From Chloroflexota bacterium (lineage in GTDB: Bacteria; Chloroflexota; Anaerolineae; 4572-78): 10,225 nucleotides of DNA. Shown here one piece after another: positions 1 through 6,183 of the stretch. The first letter of the stretch is position 1. Every line of letters starts with the position of its first letter. The translations under genes were made by a program, and so were the position numbers. The notes under the pieces are model-generated. The model did not search any database. It was not told where the DNA came from and saw nothing but the letters and a program-made list of their open reading frames with translations. The DNA is taken from contig JAJRSQ010000261.1 of assembly GCA_024278725.1 (NCBI GenBank), positions 1-10,225 on the forward strand, in the 5' to 3' direction.

Positions 1-1427
1 GCCCGTTCTTTGCCCACCATTTGAATTTGCGGGTTGCGAATCTGCCCCCACGCGGCATCGTTGCCCACCAGACTCACAATCGGCAGGTTGAAGCGGACGG
101 CGGTATCAAATTCAAACCCGTTCAGCCCGAATGAGCCGTCCCCGTTCACAATCAACACTTTTTTGTCGGGGAAAAGGTGCTGTGCAGCAATGGCGAAGGG
201 CGCGCCGACACCCAAACACCCCAACGGACCGGGGTCGAGCCACTGACCGGGGCGGGTGATGGTCAGCACTTTGGCGGTGGCGCTGACAATATCGCCGCCG
301 TCGCCGATGACGATGGTATCTTCGTTCACAAAATTGTTCACCGCCGCGCCGAAGCGGAAATGATTGACCGGCGAGTCATCCAGCGCCATCCACTGCGCCA
401 TCTTCGCCTGTTTTTCACCCTCAATTTCCTGCATCTGGCTGAGCCAATCGTCAAAACGAACATCCCCCAACCGCGCCGAAAGTCCTTCCAGCACCAACCG
501 CGCATCCGCCACCAACGCGACCTCTGCCGCGCGGTTGTGGTTCAATTCGGCGGGGTCATTTTCCACCTGAATCAATTTGCTGTCGGGGTTCCAGCCGCGC
601 CCGTATTTCAGTCGAAAATCGAGCGGCGTGCCGATGAGTATCACCACATCCGCCTCTTTCAGCGCGGCGGAACGGGTGGCTTTGAACAAATGGGGATGAT
701 CCATCGCCAGCGTGCCCCGTCCCGCGCCATTGGTGAAAACCGGAATGGCGGTCTGTTCGGTGAGATTTTTCAGGGCGGCGGAAGCGCCATCCCAATAAAC
801 CTGCGTCCCGGCGATGATGATGGGTTTGCGGGCATCGCGCAGCAGCGCGGCAATCTTCGCCAGTGCGCCCGCATCCGGTTCGATGGGGGTGATTTCCACT
901 TTGGGCGCGATTTCGGGCGGGTCAATGGCGTTGAAAAGCACGTCGAAGGGGAGTTCAATGAAGACCGGTCCGGGGCGACCGCTCAACGCGGTGCGGAACG
1001 CCTCCGCCATCCGTGCGGGGATTTGCGCCGTTTCGGTGATGGTGAAACTCGCTTTGGTGAACGTTTTGAACATGTCGGTTTGGGGCATCTCCTGCAATGC
1101 GCCCATCCCTTTGGTGCTGAGGGGCGCCGCGCCGCCGAGCAGAATCATCGGGCTGCGGGCTTGGAAGGCATTCGCCACGGCGGTCACGGCATCGGTGACG
1201 CCGGGACCGGCGGTGACTGCCGCCACGCCGATGTTGCGGGTGAGCCGCGCGTGGGCATCGGCGGCGTGGGCGGCGGCTTGCTCGTGCCGGAAATCGATGA
1301 CACTGATGTTGTTGTTGAGACACCCTTCGTAAATCGGCGCGATGTGCCCGCCGCACAGGGTGTACAGCGTGCTAACGCCCTGCGCCGCCAGCGCGCGCCC
1401 GACTAATTCGCCTCCGTGAGTGAACAT
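1..1427 (-). CDS. Acetolactate synthase-like thiamine-diphosphate enzyme, C-terminus beyond window
   Basis: The minus-strand frame is open from an ATG at 1427 to the window edge, giving 475 codons of a family that is usually about 540-600 residues, so the C-terminus is missing. A good Shine-Dalgarno (AAGGAGGA) sits 4 nt before the ATG. The N-terminus (MFTHGGELVGRALAAQGV) starts the pyrimidine-binding domain (about 1-165). RHEQAAAHAADAHAR contains the conserved cofactor-activating glutamate, E49. A central domain (about 185-315) follows, then the diphosphate-binding domain (from about 350) with GDGSFGLNGFEFDT starting at residue 429 and NDAAWGQ, the metal/ThDP motif. Family knowledge: such proteins condense or cleave 2-keto or 2-hydroxyacyl substrates. 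The start resembles the ILVBL/2-hydroxyacyl-CoA lyase-type branch as much as true IlvB. No ilvN or ilvC is adjacent, so a branched-chain amino acid role is unproven. It lies 74 nt downstream of trmD on the same strand and could be co-transcribed. Confidence 0.88.
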   Translation of the reverse strand, partial: MFTHGGELVGRALAAQGVSTLYTLCGGHIAPIYEGCLNNNISVIDFRHEQAAAHAADAHARLTRNIGVAAVTAGPGVTDAVTAVANAFQARSPMILLGGAAPLSTKGMGALQEMPQTDMFKTFTKASFTITETAQIPARMAEAFRTALSGRPGPVFIELPFDVLFNAIDPPEIAPKVEITPIEPDAGALAKIAALLRDARKPIIIAGTQVYWDGASAALKNLTEQTAIPVFTNGAGRGTLAMDHPHLFKATRSAALKEADVVILIGTPLDFRLKYGRGWNPDSKLIQVENDPAELNHNRAAEVALVADARLVLEGLSARLGDVRFDDWLSQMQEIEGEKQAKMAQWMALDDSPVNHFRFGAAVNNFVNEDTIVIGDGGDIVSATAKVLTITRPGQWLDPGPLGCLGVGAPFAIAAQHLFPDKKVLIVNGDGSFGLNGFEFDTAVRFNLPIVSLVGNDAAWGQIRNPQIQMVGKER

Positions 1428-1445
1428 AGAATCCTCCTTGATTTT

Positions 1446-1510
1446 GGTGATTGGTCATTCGGTGATTGGTGATTGGTGATTGGTGATTAAATCTCCAATC
1501 TCTAATCTCC
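1446..1510. repeat. Heptamer tandem repeat between trmD and the ThDP enzyme
   Basis: On the plus strand, GGTGATT occurs at 1446, 1461, 1468, 1475 and 1482, with a variant GGTCATT at 1453 and one extra C at 1460. It is followed in the same 7-nt rhythm by AATCTCC (1490), AATCTCT (1497) and AATCTCC (1504). The second block is nearly the reverse complement of the first, with one mismatch per seven. The minus-strand transcript could therefore fold into an imperfect hairpin of about 21 bp between the two genes. The last trmD codons and its TAG stop (1502-1504) lie inside the array. It resembles the short tandem heptamer repeats known from cyanobacteria and other large bacterial genomes. Confidence 0.9.
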
Positions 1511-2275
1511 ATTTTCCGATTGTATCTTTTGCAAAAATTTTCTGTCCGCGTCTGTGAGGGGAGCGGTTTCCAGCATATCGGGGCGATGTTTCAGCGTGCG
1601 GAGGAGCGCCTGCTGCCGCCGCCATTCGTCCACTTTGGCGTGATGACCCGATAGCAGAATGTCGGGCACGGCGTGCCCCCGAAATTCCGGCGGGCGGGTG
1701 TAATGGGGGTATTCCAGCAACCCCGTCGCGTGCGAATCGTTCGCCGCGCCGTTGGGGTCGCCCAGCACGCCGGGGATGAGCCGGATGAGCGCGTCCACAA
1801 TCGCCATCGCCGCAATTTCGCCGCCGGAAAGCACATAATCGCCGATGGAAAGCCGGTCGGTAGCGAGATATTGCGCCACCCGCTCATCCACGCCTTCATA
1901 CCGCCCGCAGATGAACATCAGGCGCGGATATTGCGTCAATTCCTGCGCCACCTTCTGGGTGAACACGCGCCCCTGCGGGGAAAGCAGAATAATCGGCGGG
2001 CGAGCAGTTGTGCCGTCGGTGGTGTACCCTTCGGGCGGCACATCCATCCCCAGCACCCCTTCCACCGCGTAGAAAATGGGGTCGGGTTTCATCACCATAC
2101 CGCCACCGCCGCCGTAGGGGGTATCATCGGTCATATGGTGTTTGTCGCGGGCGTAATCGCGGATATTGTGCAGGGCGATTTCCGCCGCCTGCATTTCCTG
2201 TGCCCGCCGAATAATACTATGGTCAAATACCCCGGCAAACATTTCCGGGAAAAGCGTGAAAATATCAAAACGCAT
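1502..2275 (-). CDS. trmD: tRNA (guanine-N1-)-methyltransferase TrmD
   Basis: This 257-residue protein has the usual length for TrmD, the SAM-dependent enzyme that makes m1G at position 37 of tRNAs and so prevents +1 frameshifting. Family hallmarks appear in order: [13 protein letters not shown] at the N-terminus, PYGGGGGMV (53-61), LSPQG (98-102), [11 protein letters not shown] (123-133) and [10 protein letters not shown] (144-153) of the trefoil-knot cofactor site, then NDSH (179-182) with the candidate catalytic Asp180, and [11 protein letters not shown] (190-200). The start at 2275 was chosen because GGAGG lies 5 nt upstream and the family begins with MRFD. An in-frame ATG at 2323 would add 16 unrelated residues across the promoter. 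The usual partners rpsP, rimM and rplS are absent, so the gene stands outside its common operon. It ends inside the heptamer repeat. Confidence 0.97.
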   Translation of the reverse strand: MRFDIFTLFPEMFAGVFDHSIIRRAQEMQAAEIALHNIRDYARDKHHMTDDTPYGGGGGMVMKPDPIFYAVEGVLGMDVPPEGYTTDGTTARPPIILLSPQGRVFTQKVAQELTQYPRLMFICGRYEGVDERVAQYLATDRLSIGDYVLSGGEIAAMAIVDALIRLIPGVLGDPNGAANDSHATGLLEYPHYTRPPEFRGHAVPDILLSGHHAKVDEWRRQQALLRTLKHRPDMLETAPLTDADRKFLQKIQSENGD

Positions 2276-2291
2276 GAAAACCTCCGTCAAA

Positions 2292-2300
2292 ATTGTAGCA
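2292..2300 (-). promoter_or_regulatory. Candidate extended -10 promoter of trmD
   Basis: Read on the minus strand, TGC-TACAAT forms an extended -10 element just upstream of trmD. The sequence 17 nt further up (TTTCCC) is a poor -35 box. Transcription would start near 2285-2287, leaving a leader of only about 10-12 nt that still holds the GGAGG site. Confidence 0.4.
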
Positions 2301-2323
2301 CAGGGCGTAAAAATGGGAAACAT

Positions 2324-2352
2324 TTGCTTGAATTGGTGTCATATGATACAAT
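2324..2352 (+). promoter_or_regulatory. Sigma-70-type promoter of rpsO-pnp
   Basis: TTGCTT (2324-2329) is followed after exactly 17 nt by TACAAT (2347-2352). The -10 box is preceded by TGA, an extended -10 feature. The predicted start is near 2359, giving an rpsO leader of about 87 nt. It diverges from the trmD promoter. Confidence 0.65.
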
Positions 2353-2392
2353 GCAGGTTGGTAAAATAAACTTTATTTATCCAAGGCACTAG

Positions 2393-2424
2393 GGGCTTCG
2401 ATGGAGTGGTTCTGTTGAACGCCC
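2393..2424 (+). promoter_or_regulatory. Stem-loop in the rpsO leader, possible S15 autoregulatory site
   Basis: GGGC (2393-2396) pairs with GCCC (2421-2424). After a bulged C2420 the stem continues TTCGAT (2397-2402) with GTTGAA (2414-2419), including G-U pairs, and an 11-nt loop. It ends 9 nt before the Shine-Dalgarno. C2399-G2417 stacked on G2400-U2416 resembles the GU/GC element that S15 recognises in 16S rRNA, but this match is an inference. rpsO leaders are autoregulated in several bacteria by unrelated structures. Confidence 0.4.
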
Positions 2425-2433
2425 GACTGATAG

Positions 2434-2448
2434 AAAGGACTTGCCGTG
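2434..2448 (+). promoter_or_regulatory. Ribosome binding site and GTG start of rpsO
   Basis: AAAGGA (2434-2439) lies 6 nt before GTG at 2446. The GTG is the only start that gives the full S15 N-terminus ([12 protein letters not shown]), so the non-ATG start is well supported. Confidence 0.8.
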
Positions 2449-2715
2449 TCACTCACAAAAGAAGTAAAAGAACAAATCATCAAAGATTATCAGTTGGCTG
2501 ATGGTGATACCGGTTCACCGGAAGTTCAAATCGCCCTGTTGACACACCGCATCAACGGTTTGATTGAACACCTGAAGCTCCACAAACATGACGAAGGTTC
2601 CCGTCGCGGGTTGTTGAAACTCGTCGGGCAGCGTCGTCGTTTGCTGGCATATCTCAGCCGCAAAGATTACCAACGCTACAAAACATTGTTGCCGCGGCTC
2701 GGATTGCGCAAGTAG
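2446..2715 (+). CDS. rpsO: 30S ribosomal protein S15
   Basis: The 89-residue product has the exact length and sequence pattern of S15, a primary 16S rRNA-binding protein of the 30S platform that also contributes to bridge B4 with the large subunit. Visible hallmarks are [17 protein letters not shown] (21-37), [16 protein letters not shown] (42-57), the signature region around [11 protein letters not shown] (60-70), and the ending [13 protein letters not shown]. The start codon is GTG with a good Shine-Dalgarno. The gene is first in a probable rpsO-pnp operon, an order shared by very many bacteria. A 195-nt gap rich in RNA structure separates the two genes. A strong promoter and a leader hairpin lie upstream, which suits growth-rate control and feedback by S15. 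Confidence 0.98.
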   Translation: MSLTKEVKEQIIKDYQLADGDTGSPEVQIALLTHRINGLIEHLKLHKHDEGSRRGLLKLVGQRRRLLAYLSRKDYQRYKTLLPRLGLRK

Positions 2716-2719
2716 GTTT

Positions 2720-2808
2720 ATGTATACGTAGGTTAACCAACAGAAAGCAGGTATTGGCGGGGATGATGCTCTGCAGTGCTTGCTTTTTTGTTGGCTAAAA
2801 ATATACAT
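2720..2808 (+). promoter_or_regulatory. Long stem-loop A in the rpsO-pnp spacer
   Basis: ATGTATA (2720-2726) can pair with TATACAT (2802-2808). TTAACCAACA (2733-2742) pairs with TGTTGGCTAA (2789-2798) with one mismatch, and AAAGCA (2744-2749) pairs with TGCTTT (2781-2786). The 3' arm contains six T (2784-2789), so partial intrinsic termination after rpsO is also possible. Family context: E. coli has a terminator and RNase III sites in this same spacer. Confidence 0.7.
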
Positions 2809-2883
2809 TCGGAGAAAGACTGGATTTGGGAAGAACGTCAAATACCGGCATTTGACGCTGTTCCCAGTTCCAGGTTCTCCGGA
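2808..2883 (+). promoter_or_regulatory. Long stem-loop B directly upstream of pnp, candidate RNase III site
   Basis: Four helical blocks stack in register: CGGAGAA (2810-2816) with TTCTCCG (2875-2881), CTGGA (2820-2824) with TCCAG (2869-2873), GGGAA (2828-2832) with TTCCC (2861-2865), and CGTCAAAT (2836-2843) with ATTTGACG (2850-2857). The apical loop is ACCGGC, and small internal loops separate the blocks. It ends 17-18 nt before the pnp Shine-Dalgarno. In E. coli the pnp leader hairpin is cut by RNase III and then degraded by PNPase, which represses pnp. The same logic here is an inference from position and shape. Confidence 0.8.
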
Positions 2884-2910
2884 TGAAAACAAAAAATCTG
2901 GAGGATTTTT

Positions 2911-5139
2911 ATGTCTGTACCACAAGGTCAATCGTTCACCGCCAAACTTGGCAACGACGAAATCACGTTTGAAACCGGACGCATCGCGCAATTGGCGGGC
3001 GGCTCGGTGATTGTTCGCTCCGGCGAATCGGTGTTGCTGGTCACCGCAACTGCCAGCAAAAACGTCCGCGACGGCATCGACTTTTTGCCGCTCAGTGTGG
3101 AGTTTGAAGAAAAACTGTACGCCGCCGGACGCATTCCCGGAAGTTTCTTCCGCCGCGAAGGACGCCCCAGCGAAGACGCGATTCTCATCTGCCGTCTCGT
3201 TGACCGCCCCCTGCGCCCGCTGTTCAACAAAACCATCCGCAACGAAGTGCAGGTGGTCGTCACCGCGCTGTCATCCGATGATGAAAGACATCTGGATATT
3301 ATGGCGTTGAATGGCGCCAGCGCCGCACTGATGATTAGCGACATCCCCTGGGCGGGTCCCGTGGGCGCAGTGCGCATCGGTTTAATTGATGATGAACTGG
3401 TCGTCAATCCCACCATTCCCCAAATGGAAAACAGTGCTCTCGATTTACGGGTGGCGGGAACCAAAGATGCCGTGCTGATGGTCGAAGCCGGCGCCAATGA
3501 AGTGTCGGAAAGTGTGTTGCTGGACGGTTTGAAACTGGCGCACGAATCCATTCAGGAAATCATCGCCCTGCAGGAACGCATGCGCGACGAAATCGGCAAG
3601 GCGAAGCGGGATATGGCGACGCCCGACCTCGACCCCGAATTGCAAGCGCGGGTGGAAGCGTGGCTCAACGAAGATGACCGCATTGCCGGCGTGCTGGACA
3701 CTTCCGTGGATAAAACTGAAACCAACCGCCGCAAAGACGACCTAACCCAACAATTGCTGGAAGCCTTTGCCGACGATGAAACCGTCAGCGCGAGCGACCT
3801 GAAAAAAGCCTTCGGCAAGTATTTCAAAAAGCTGGTGCGCGCCCGCGTCCTCAGCGAGGGCATCCGCCCCGATGGGCGCACCCCGAAAGAAATTCGTCCC
3901 ATCTGGGGCGAAGTGGGCGTGCTGCCCCGCGTCCACGGCAGCGCCATATTCACCCGCGGCGAAACGCAGGTGATGAGCATCGTCACCCTGGGAACGCCCG
4001 GCGAAGAACAGCGGCTCGACACGCTCGGTCCCGTTGACACCAAACGCTACATGCACCACTATAATTTCCCGCCGTACACCGTCGGCGAAACCGGACGCAT
4101 CGGCGGCACAAAACGCCGCGAGACCGGTCACGGCGCATTGGCGGAACGCGCGCTCATCCCCGTCATCCCCGATACGGACGAATTCCCGTACACCCTGCGC
4201 GTGGTCTCGGAAGTGATGTCGTCCAACGGTTCCAGTTCAATGGCGAGTGTGTGCGGTAGCACCATGAGCCTGATGGATGCCGGTGTGCCCATCAAAAAAC
4301 CGGTTGCCGGGATTGCGATGGGGCTGGTGACCGATTATGAGAGCGACAATTTCGTCGTGCTGTCGGACATTCAGGGCGTGGAAGACGCGCTCGGCGATAT
4401 GGACTTCAAAGTCACCGGAACCCGCGACGGCATCACCGCCCTGCAAATGGACATCAAAATTTCGGGGCTGACATGGGAGATTTTTGAAATCGCGCTGGCG
4501 CAGGCAAAAGACGGACGCTTCCATATTTTGGACAAAATGGCGGAAGTCATCGAAGCGCCGCGCACGGAACTGGCGAAATACGCGCCGCGCATTTACAGCA
4601 TCCAAATTGACCCCGAAAAAATCGGCAAGGTGATTGGACCGGGCGGCAAAACCATTCGCGCCATTCAGGATGAAACCGGCGCGAAGATTGAAATTTCGGA
4701 AGACGGCACGGTCTTCATCGCCACCGACAATCAGGAAGGCGCACAAGCCGCGCAAACCAAAATCGAACTGCTCACCAGCAGCCCCGAAGTTGGCGGCATT
4801 TACACCGGCACCGTCGTCCGCACCACCGACTTCGGCGCGTTTGTGGAAATTCTGCCCGGCACGGATGGGCTGGTTCACATTTCGCAACTCGCCGATTACC
4901 GCGTCAACAGCGTGGAAGATGTGGCAAAAGTGGGCGACGAAATCATGGTCATGGTCACCGACATCAGCCCGGAAGGGAAAATCCGGCTTTCGCGCCAAGC
5001 CGTGCTGGAAGGCTGGACACCGGAAGAAGCCCGCGAGCGCGACCAACCCAAACGCGGCGGCGGGCGCGGCGGCGACCGTCGTGGTGGAGACCGCCGTGGC
5101 GGGGATCGTCGCGGGGGCAACCGCCGAGACCGACGCTAA
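2911..5139 (+). CDS. pnp: Polynucleotide phosphorylase (polyribonucleotide nucleotidyltransferase)
   Basis: This 742-residue protein is a full-length PNPase, the trimeric 3'-5' phosphorolytic exoribonuclease of RNA turnover. Order of parts: first RNase PH fold (about 10-145), all-helical segment (about 235-310), second RNase PH fold (about 320-545), KH domain (about 558-620, with IGKVIGPGGKTI at 571-582) and S1 domain (about 627-695). The catalytic residues of the E. coli enzyme (Asp486, Asp492, Lys494) correspond to Asp492, Asp498 and Lys500 in GDMDFKVTG. FFRREGRPSE (79-88) and RRETGHGALAERAL (402-415) are typical phosphate and RNA contacts. After S1 comes a basic tail with three GGDRR units and one GGNRR (720-739). 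GGAGGA lies 5 nt before the ATG. The gene follows rpsO, with two long hairpins in its leader, and ends at a strong terminator. Confidence 0.98.
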   Translation: MSVPQGQSFTAKLGNDEITFETGRIAQLAGGSVIVRSGESVLLVTATASKNVRDGIDFLPLSVEFEEKLYAAGRIPGSFFRREGRPSEDAILICRLVDRPLRPLFNKTIRNEVQVVVTALSSDDERHLDIMALNGASAALMISDIPWAGPVGAVRIGLIDDELVVNPTIPQMENSALDLRVAGTKDAVLMVEAGANEVSESVLLDGLKLAHESIQEIIALQERMRDEIGKAKRDMATPDLDPELQARVEAWLNEDDRIAGVLDTSVDKTETNRRKDDLTQQLLEAFADDETVSASDLKKAFGKYFKKLVRARVLSEGIRPDGRTPKEIRPIWGEVGVLPRVHGSAIFTRGETQVMSIVTLGTPGEEQRLDTLGPVDTKRYMHHYNFPPYTVGETGRIGGTKRRETGHGALAERALIPVIPDTDEFPYTLRVVSEVMSSNGSSSMASVCGSTMSLMDAGVPIKKPVAGIAMGLVTDYESDNFVVLSDIQGVEDALGDMDFKVTGTRDGITALQMDIKISGLTWEIFEIALAQAKDGRFHILDKMAEVIEAPRTELAKYAPRIYSIQIDPEKIGKVIGPGGKTIRAIQDETGAKIEISEDGTVFIATDNQEGAQAAQTKIELLTSSPEVGGIYTGTVVRTTDFGAFVEILPGTDGLVHISQLADYRVNSVEDVAKVGDEIMVMVTDISPEGKIRLSRQAVLEGWTPEEARERDQPKRGGGRGGDRRGGDRRGGDRRGGNRRDRR

Positions 5140-5156
5140 TTCGCAGTAACCTCAAA

Positions 5157-5181
5157 GGCGCCGAGCAATCGGCGTCTTTTT
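5157..5181 (+). terminator. Intrinsic terminator after pnp
   Basis: GGCGCCGA (5157-5164) pairs over a GCAA tetraloop with TCGGCGTC (5169-5176), an 8-bp stem with one G-U pair. T5 (5177-5181) follows. It lies 18 nt after the pnp stop and closes the rpsO-pnp unit. Confidence 0.88.
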
Positions 5182-5192
5182 CATAGCCGAGT

Positions 5193-5220
5193 TTGCAAAT
5201 GAACACACAATCGGTAAACT
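5193..5220 (+). promoter_or_regulatory. Candidate lepB promoter (TTGCAA, 16 nt, TAAACT)
   Basis: TTGCAA (5193-5198) and TAAACT (5215-5220) are 16 nt apart and sit between the pnp terminator and lepB. The same two hexamers with the same spacing precede the cyclic-nucleotide-binding gene at 8377-8404, which raises confidence. An alternative -10, TATGAT, is at 5228-5233 but lacks a good -35. Confidence 0.5.
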
Positions 5221-5226
5221 TACCGA
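5211..5226. promoter_or_regulatory. Perfect inverted repeat upstream of lepB, possible operator
   Basis: TCGGTAA (5211-5217) and TTACCGA (5220-5226) are perfect inverted repeats separated by AC. They overlap the predicted -10 box, a position suited to a repressor. A weak terminator is the other reading, since T6 follows at 5233-5238. Confidence 0.35.
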
Positions 5227-5256
5227 ATATGATTTTTTGTATAGAGAAGGTTTATT

Positions 5257-5919
5257 ATGAACATCGAAAATACGCCCGCAGAAAACAATATCGAACCGAC
5301 CAACCCTGAAGGCGCGCCCTTTGACGCACCCGCCACCGACGCGCCCCTCCCGCCGTTCCCCCCCGAAAGCCCCGGCGCGGCGGCAAATTCTTCCCCGACC
5401 ATCATCAACCAAATTGGCGGCGCAATCAAAGAAACACTGGAAACCATCATTCCCGCCATCATCATCGCCCTGCTGATAAACCTGTTTTTGGCGCAAGCCA
5501 CCAAAGTGTACGGGCAAAGTATGGAGCCGAATCTGCACACCAACGAGCGATTGATTGTGGAAAAAGTGAGCTACAAATTGCACGCGCCGCAACGGGGAGA
5601 CATTGTGGTAGTGAAGGTGCAAAGTGCCTCGAAAGAATTGCTCATCAAACGCATCATCGGGTTGCCGGGAGACACCATTGAAGTGAAAAACGGGATGGTT
5701 TTCATCAACGGGGAACCGCTGGACGAACCTTATCTGGCGCGCCAAACGCTGGGCAGATACGGTCCCATCCAAGTGCCGGATAGCCACGTATTTGTGATGG
5801 GCGACAACCGCAACGCCTCCAACGATTCGCGGTCATTCGGACCCGTGGCATTCGACAAAATTGTCGGGAAAGCGTGGATATCGTATTGGCCCCTTGATGA
5901 AGCCGGGATTGTTCACTGA
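5257..5919 (+). CDS. lepB: Signal peptidase I
   Basis: The 220-residue product is a type I signal peptidase, the membrane serine protease that removes signal peptides from secreted proteins. A Pro/Ala/acidic N-terminal segment (about 1-48) precedes one transmembrane helix (about 61-80, [19 protein letters not shown]). The catalytic domain follows outside: GQSMEPNL carries the nucleophile Ser88, [12 protein letters not shown] the general base Lys131, and [16 protein letters not shown] (182-197) is the conserved box E. A single anchor fits the Gram-positive and cyanobacterial style rather than the two-helix E. coli form. The start is supported by GAGAAGG 6 nt before the ATG. The gene has its own promoter candidate and terminators on both sides, so it is probably monocistronic. 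Its products could include the secreted or anchored proteins downstream, but nothing in the sequence proves that. Confidence 0.96.
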   Translation: MNIENTPAENNIEPTNPEGAPFDAPATDAPLPPFPPESPGAAANSSPTIINQIGGAIKETLETIIPAIIIALLINLFLAQATKVYGQSMEPNLHTNERLIVEKVSYKLHAPQRGDIVVVKVQSASKELLIKRIIGLPGDTIEVKNGMVFINGEPLDEPYLARQTLGRYGPIQVPDSHVFVMGDNRNASNDSRSFGPVAFDKIVGKAWISYWPLDEAGIVH

Positions 5920-5923
5920 AGAT

Positions 5924-5973
5924 AAAACCCGCATCGCGGACAACCGTCGAATTTGACGAAGCGGGCGGTTTTT
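5924..5973 (+). terminator. Probable intrinsic terminator after lepB
   Basis: AAAACCCGC (5924-5932) can pair with GCGGGCGGTTTT (5961-5972) with a small bulge. Inside, CGTC (5945-5948) pairs with GACG (5955-5958). T5 (5969-5973) ends the structure. The 3' half overlaps the tRNA promoter. Confidence 0.6.
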
Positions 5974-5981
5974 ATTATACT
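5953..5981 (+). promoter_or_regulatory. Promoter of tRNA-Leu
   Basis: TTGACG (5953-5958) and TATACT (5976-5981) are separated by exactly 17 nt, a near-consensus sigma-70 promoter. The predicted start is near 5988, about 22 nt before the mature tRNA 5' end. The -35 box lies in the lepB terminator stem region. Confidence 0.75.
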
Positions 5982-6009
5982 TGTTGCCGTTCAACTTGGT
6001 TGGACACCT

Positions 6010-6091
6010 GCCGAAGTGGCGGAACTGGCAGACGCGCACGACTCAAACTCGTGTGGATTTATCCGTGTGGGTTCGACTCCCACCTTCGGCA
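6010..6091 (+). tRNA. tRNA-Leu (anticodon CAA)
   Basis: The acceptor stem GCCGAAG (6010-6016) pairs perfectly with CTTCGGC (6084-6090), with discriminator A6091. The anticodon stem CACGA/TCGTG (6037-6041/6049-6053) encloses loop CTCAAAC with anticodon CAA (6044-6046), reading UUG. A long variable arm around TGGATTTATCCG marks a class II tRNA, and the T arm is GTGGG-TTCGACT-CCCAC. The 3' CCA is not encoded (ATT follows) and must be added by the nucleotidyltransferase. The A discriminator is the usual leucine identity element. Confidence 0.96.
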
Positions 6092-6124
6092 TTCTTTTAC
6101 AGTGACACACGTCCATCCCACCCA

Positions 6125-6166
6125 AGCCTGGCTCCCTCACCTTGTGAGAAAACAGGCTATTTTTTT
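6125..6166 (+). terminator. Intrinsic terminator between tRNA-Leu and the first anchored protein
   Basis: AGCCTG (6125-6130) pairs with CAGGCT (6153-6158), and inside it CTCAC (6136-6140) pairs with GTGAG (6144-6148) over CTT. T7 (6160-6166) follows. It serves the tRNA transcript, yet ends only 17 nt before the next ATG and 4 nt before its Shine-Dalgarno, so it could also act as an attenuator. Confidence 0.75.
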
Positions 6167-6183
6167 GTTTGAGGTCAAATTTT

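Noticed and set aside
177..1406. Long plus-strand open frame of 409 codons
   Set aside because: It lies opposite the ThDP enzyme, has low-complexity Arg/Gly/His-rich content without family motifs and no good ribosome site. The minus strand carries clear conserved motifs.
1446..1510. CRISPR array
   Set aside because: Units are 7 nt without unique spacers, so this is a simple tandem repeat.
2276..2323. Upstream ATG at 2323 as the trmD start
   Set aside because: It adds 16 residues without similarity to TrmD and would overlap the divergent promoter. The ATG at 2275 has GGAGG and the family N-terminus.
4237..5046. Minus-strand open frame of 269 codons opposite pnp
   Set aside because: It overlaps the conserved RNase PH, KH and S1 regions of PNPase and shows no protein motif of its own.
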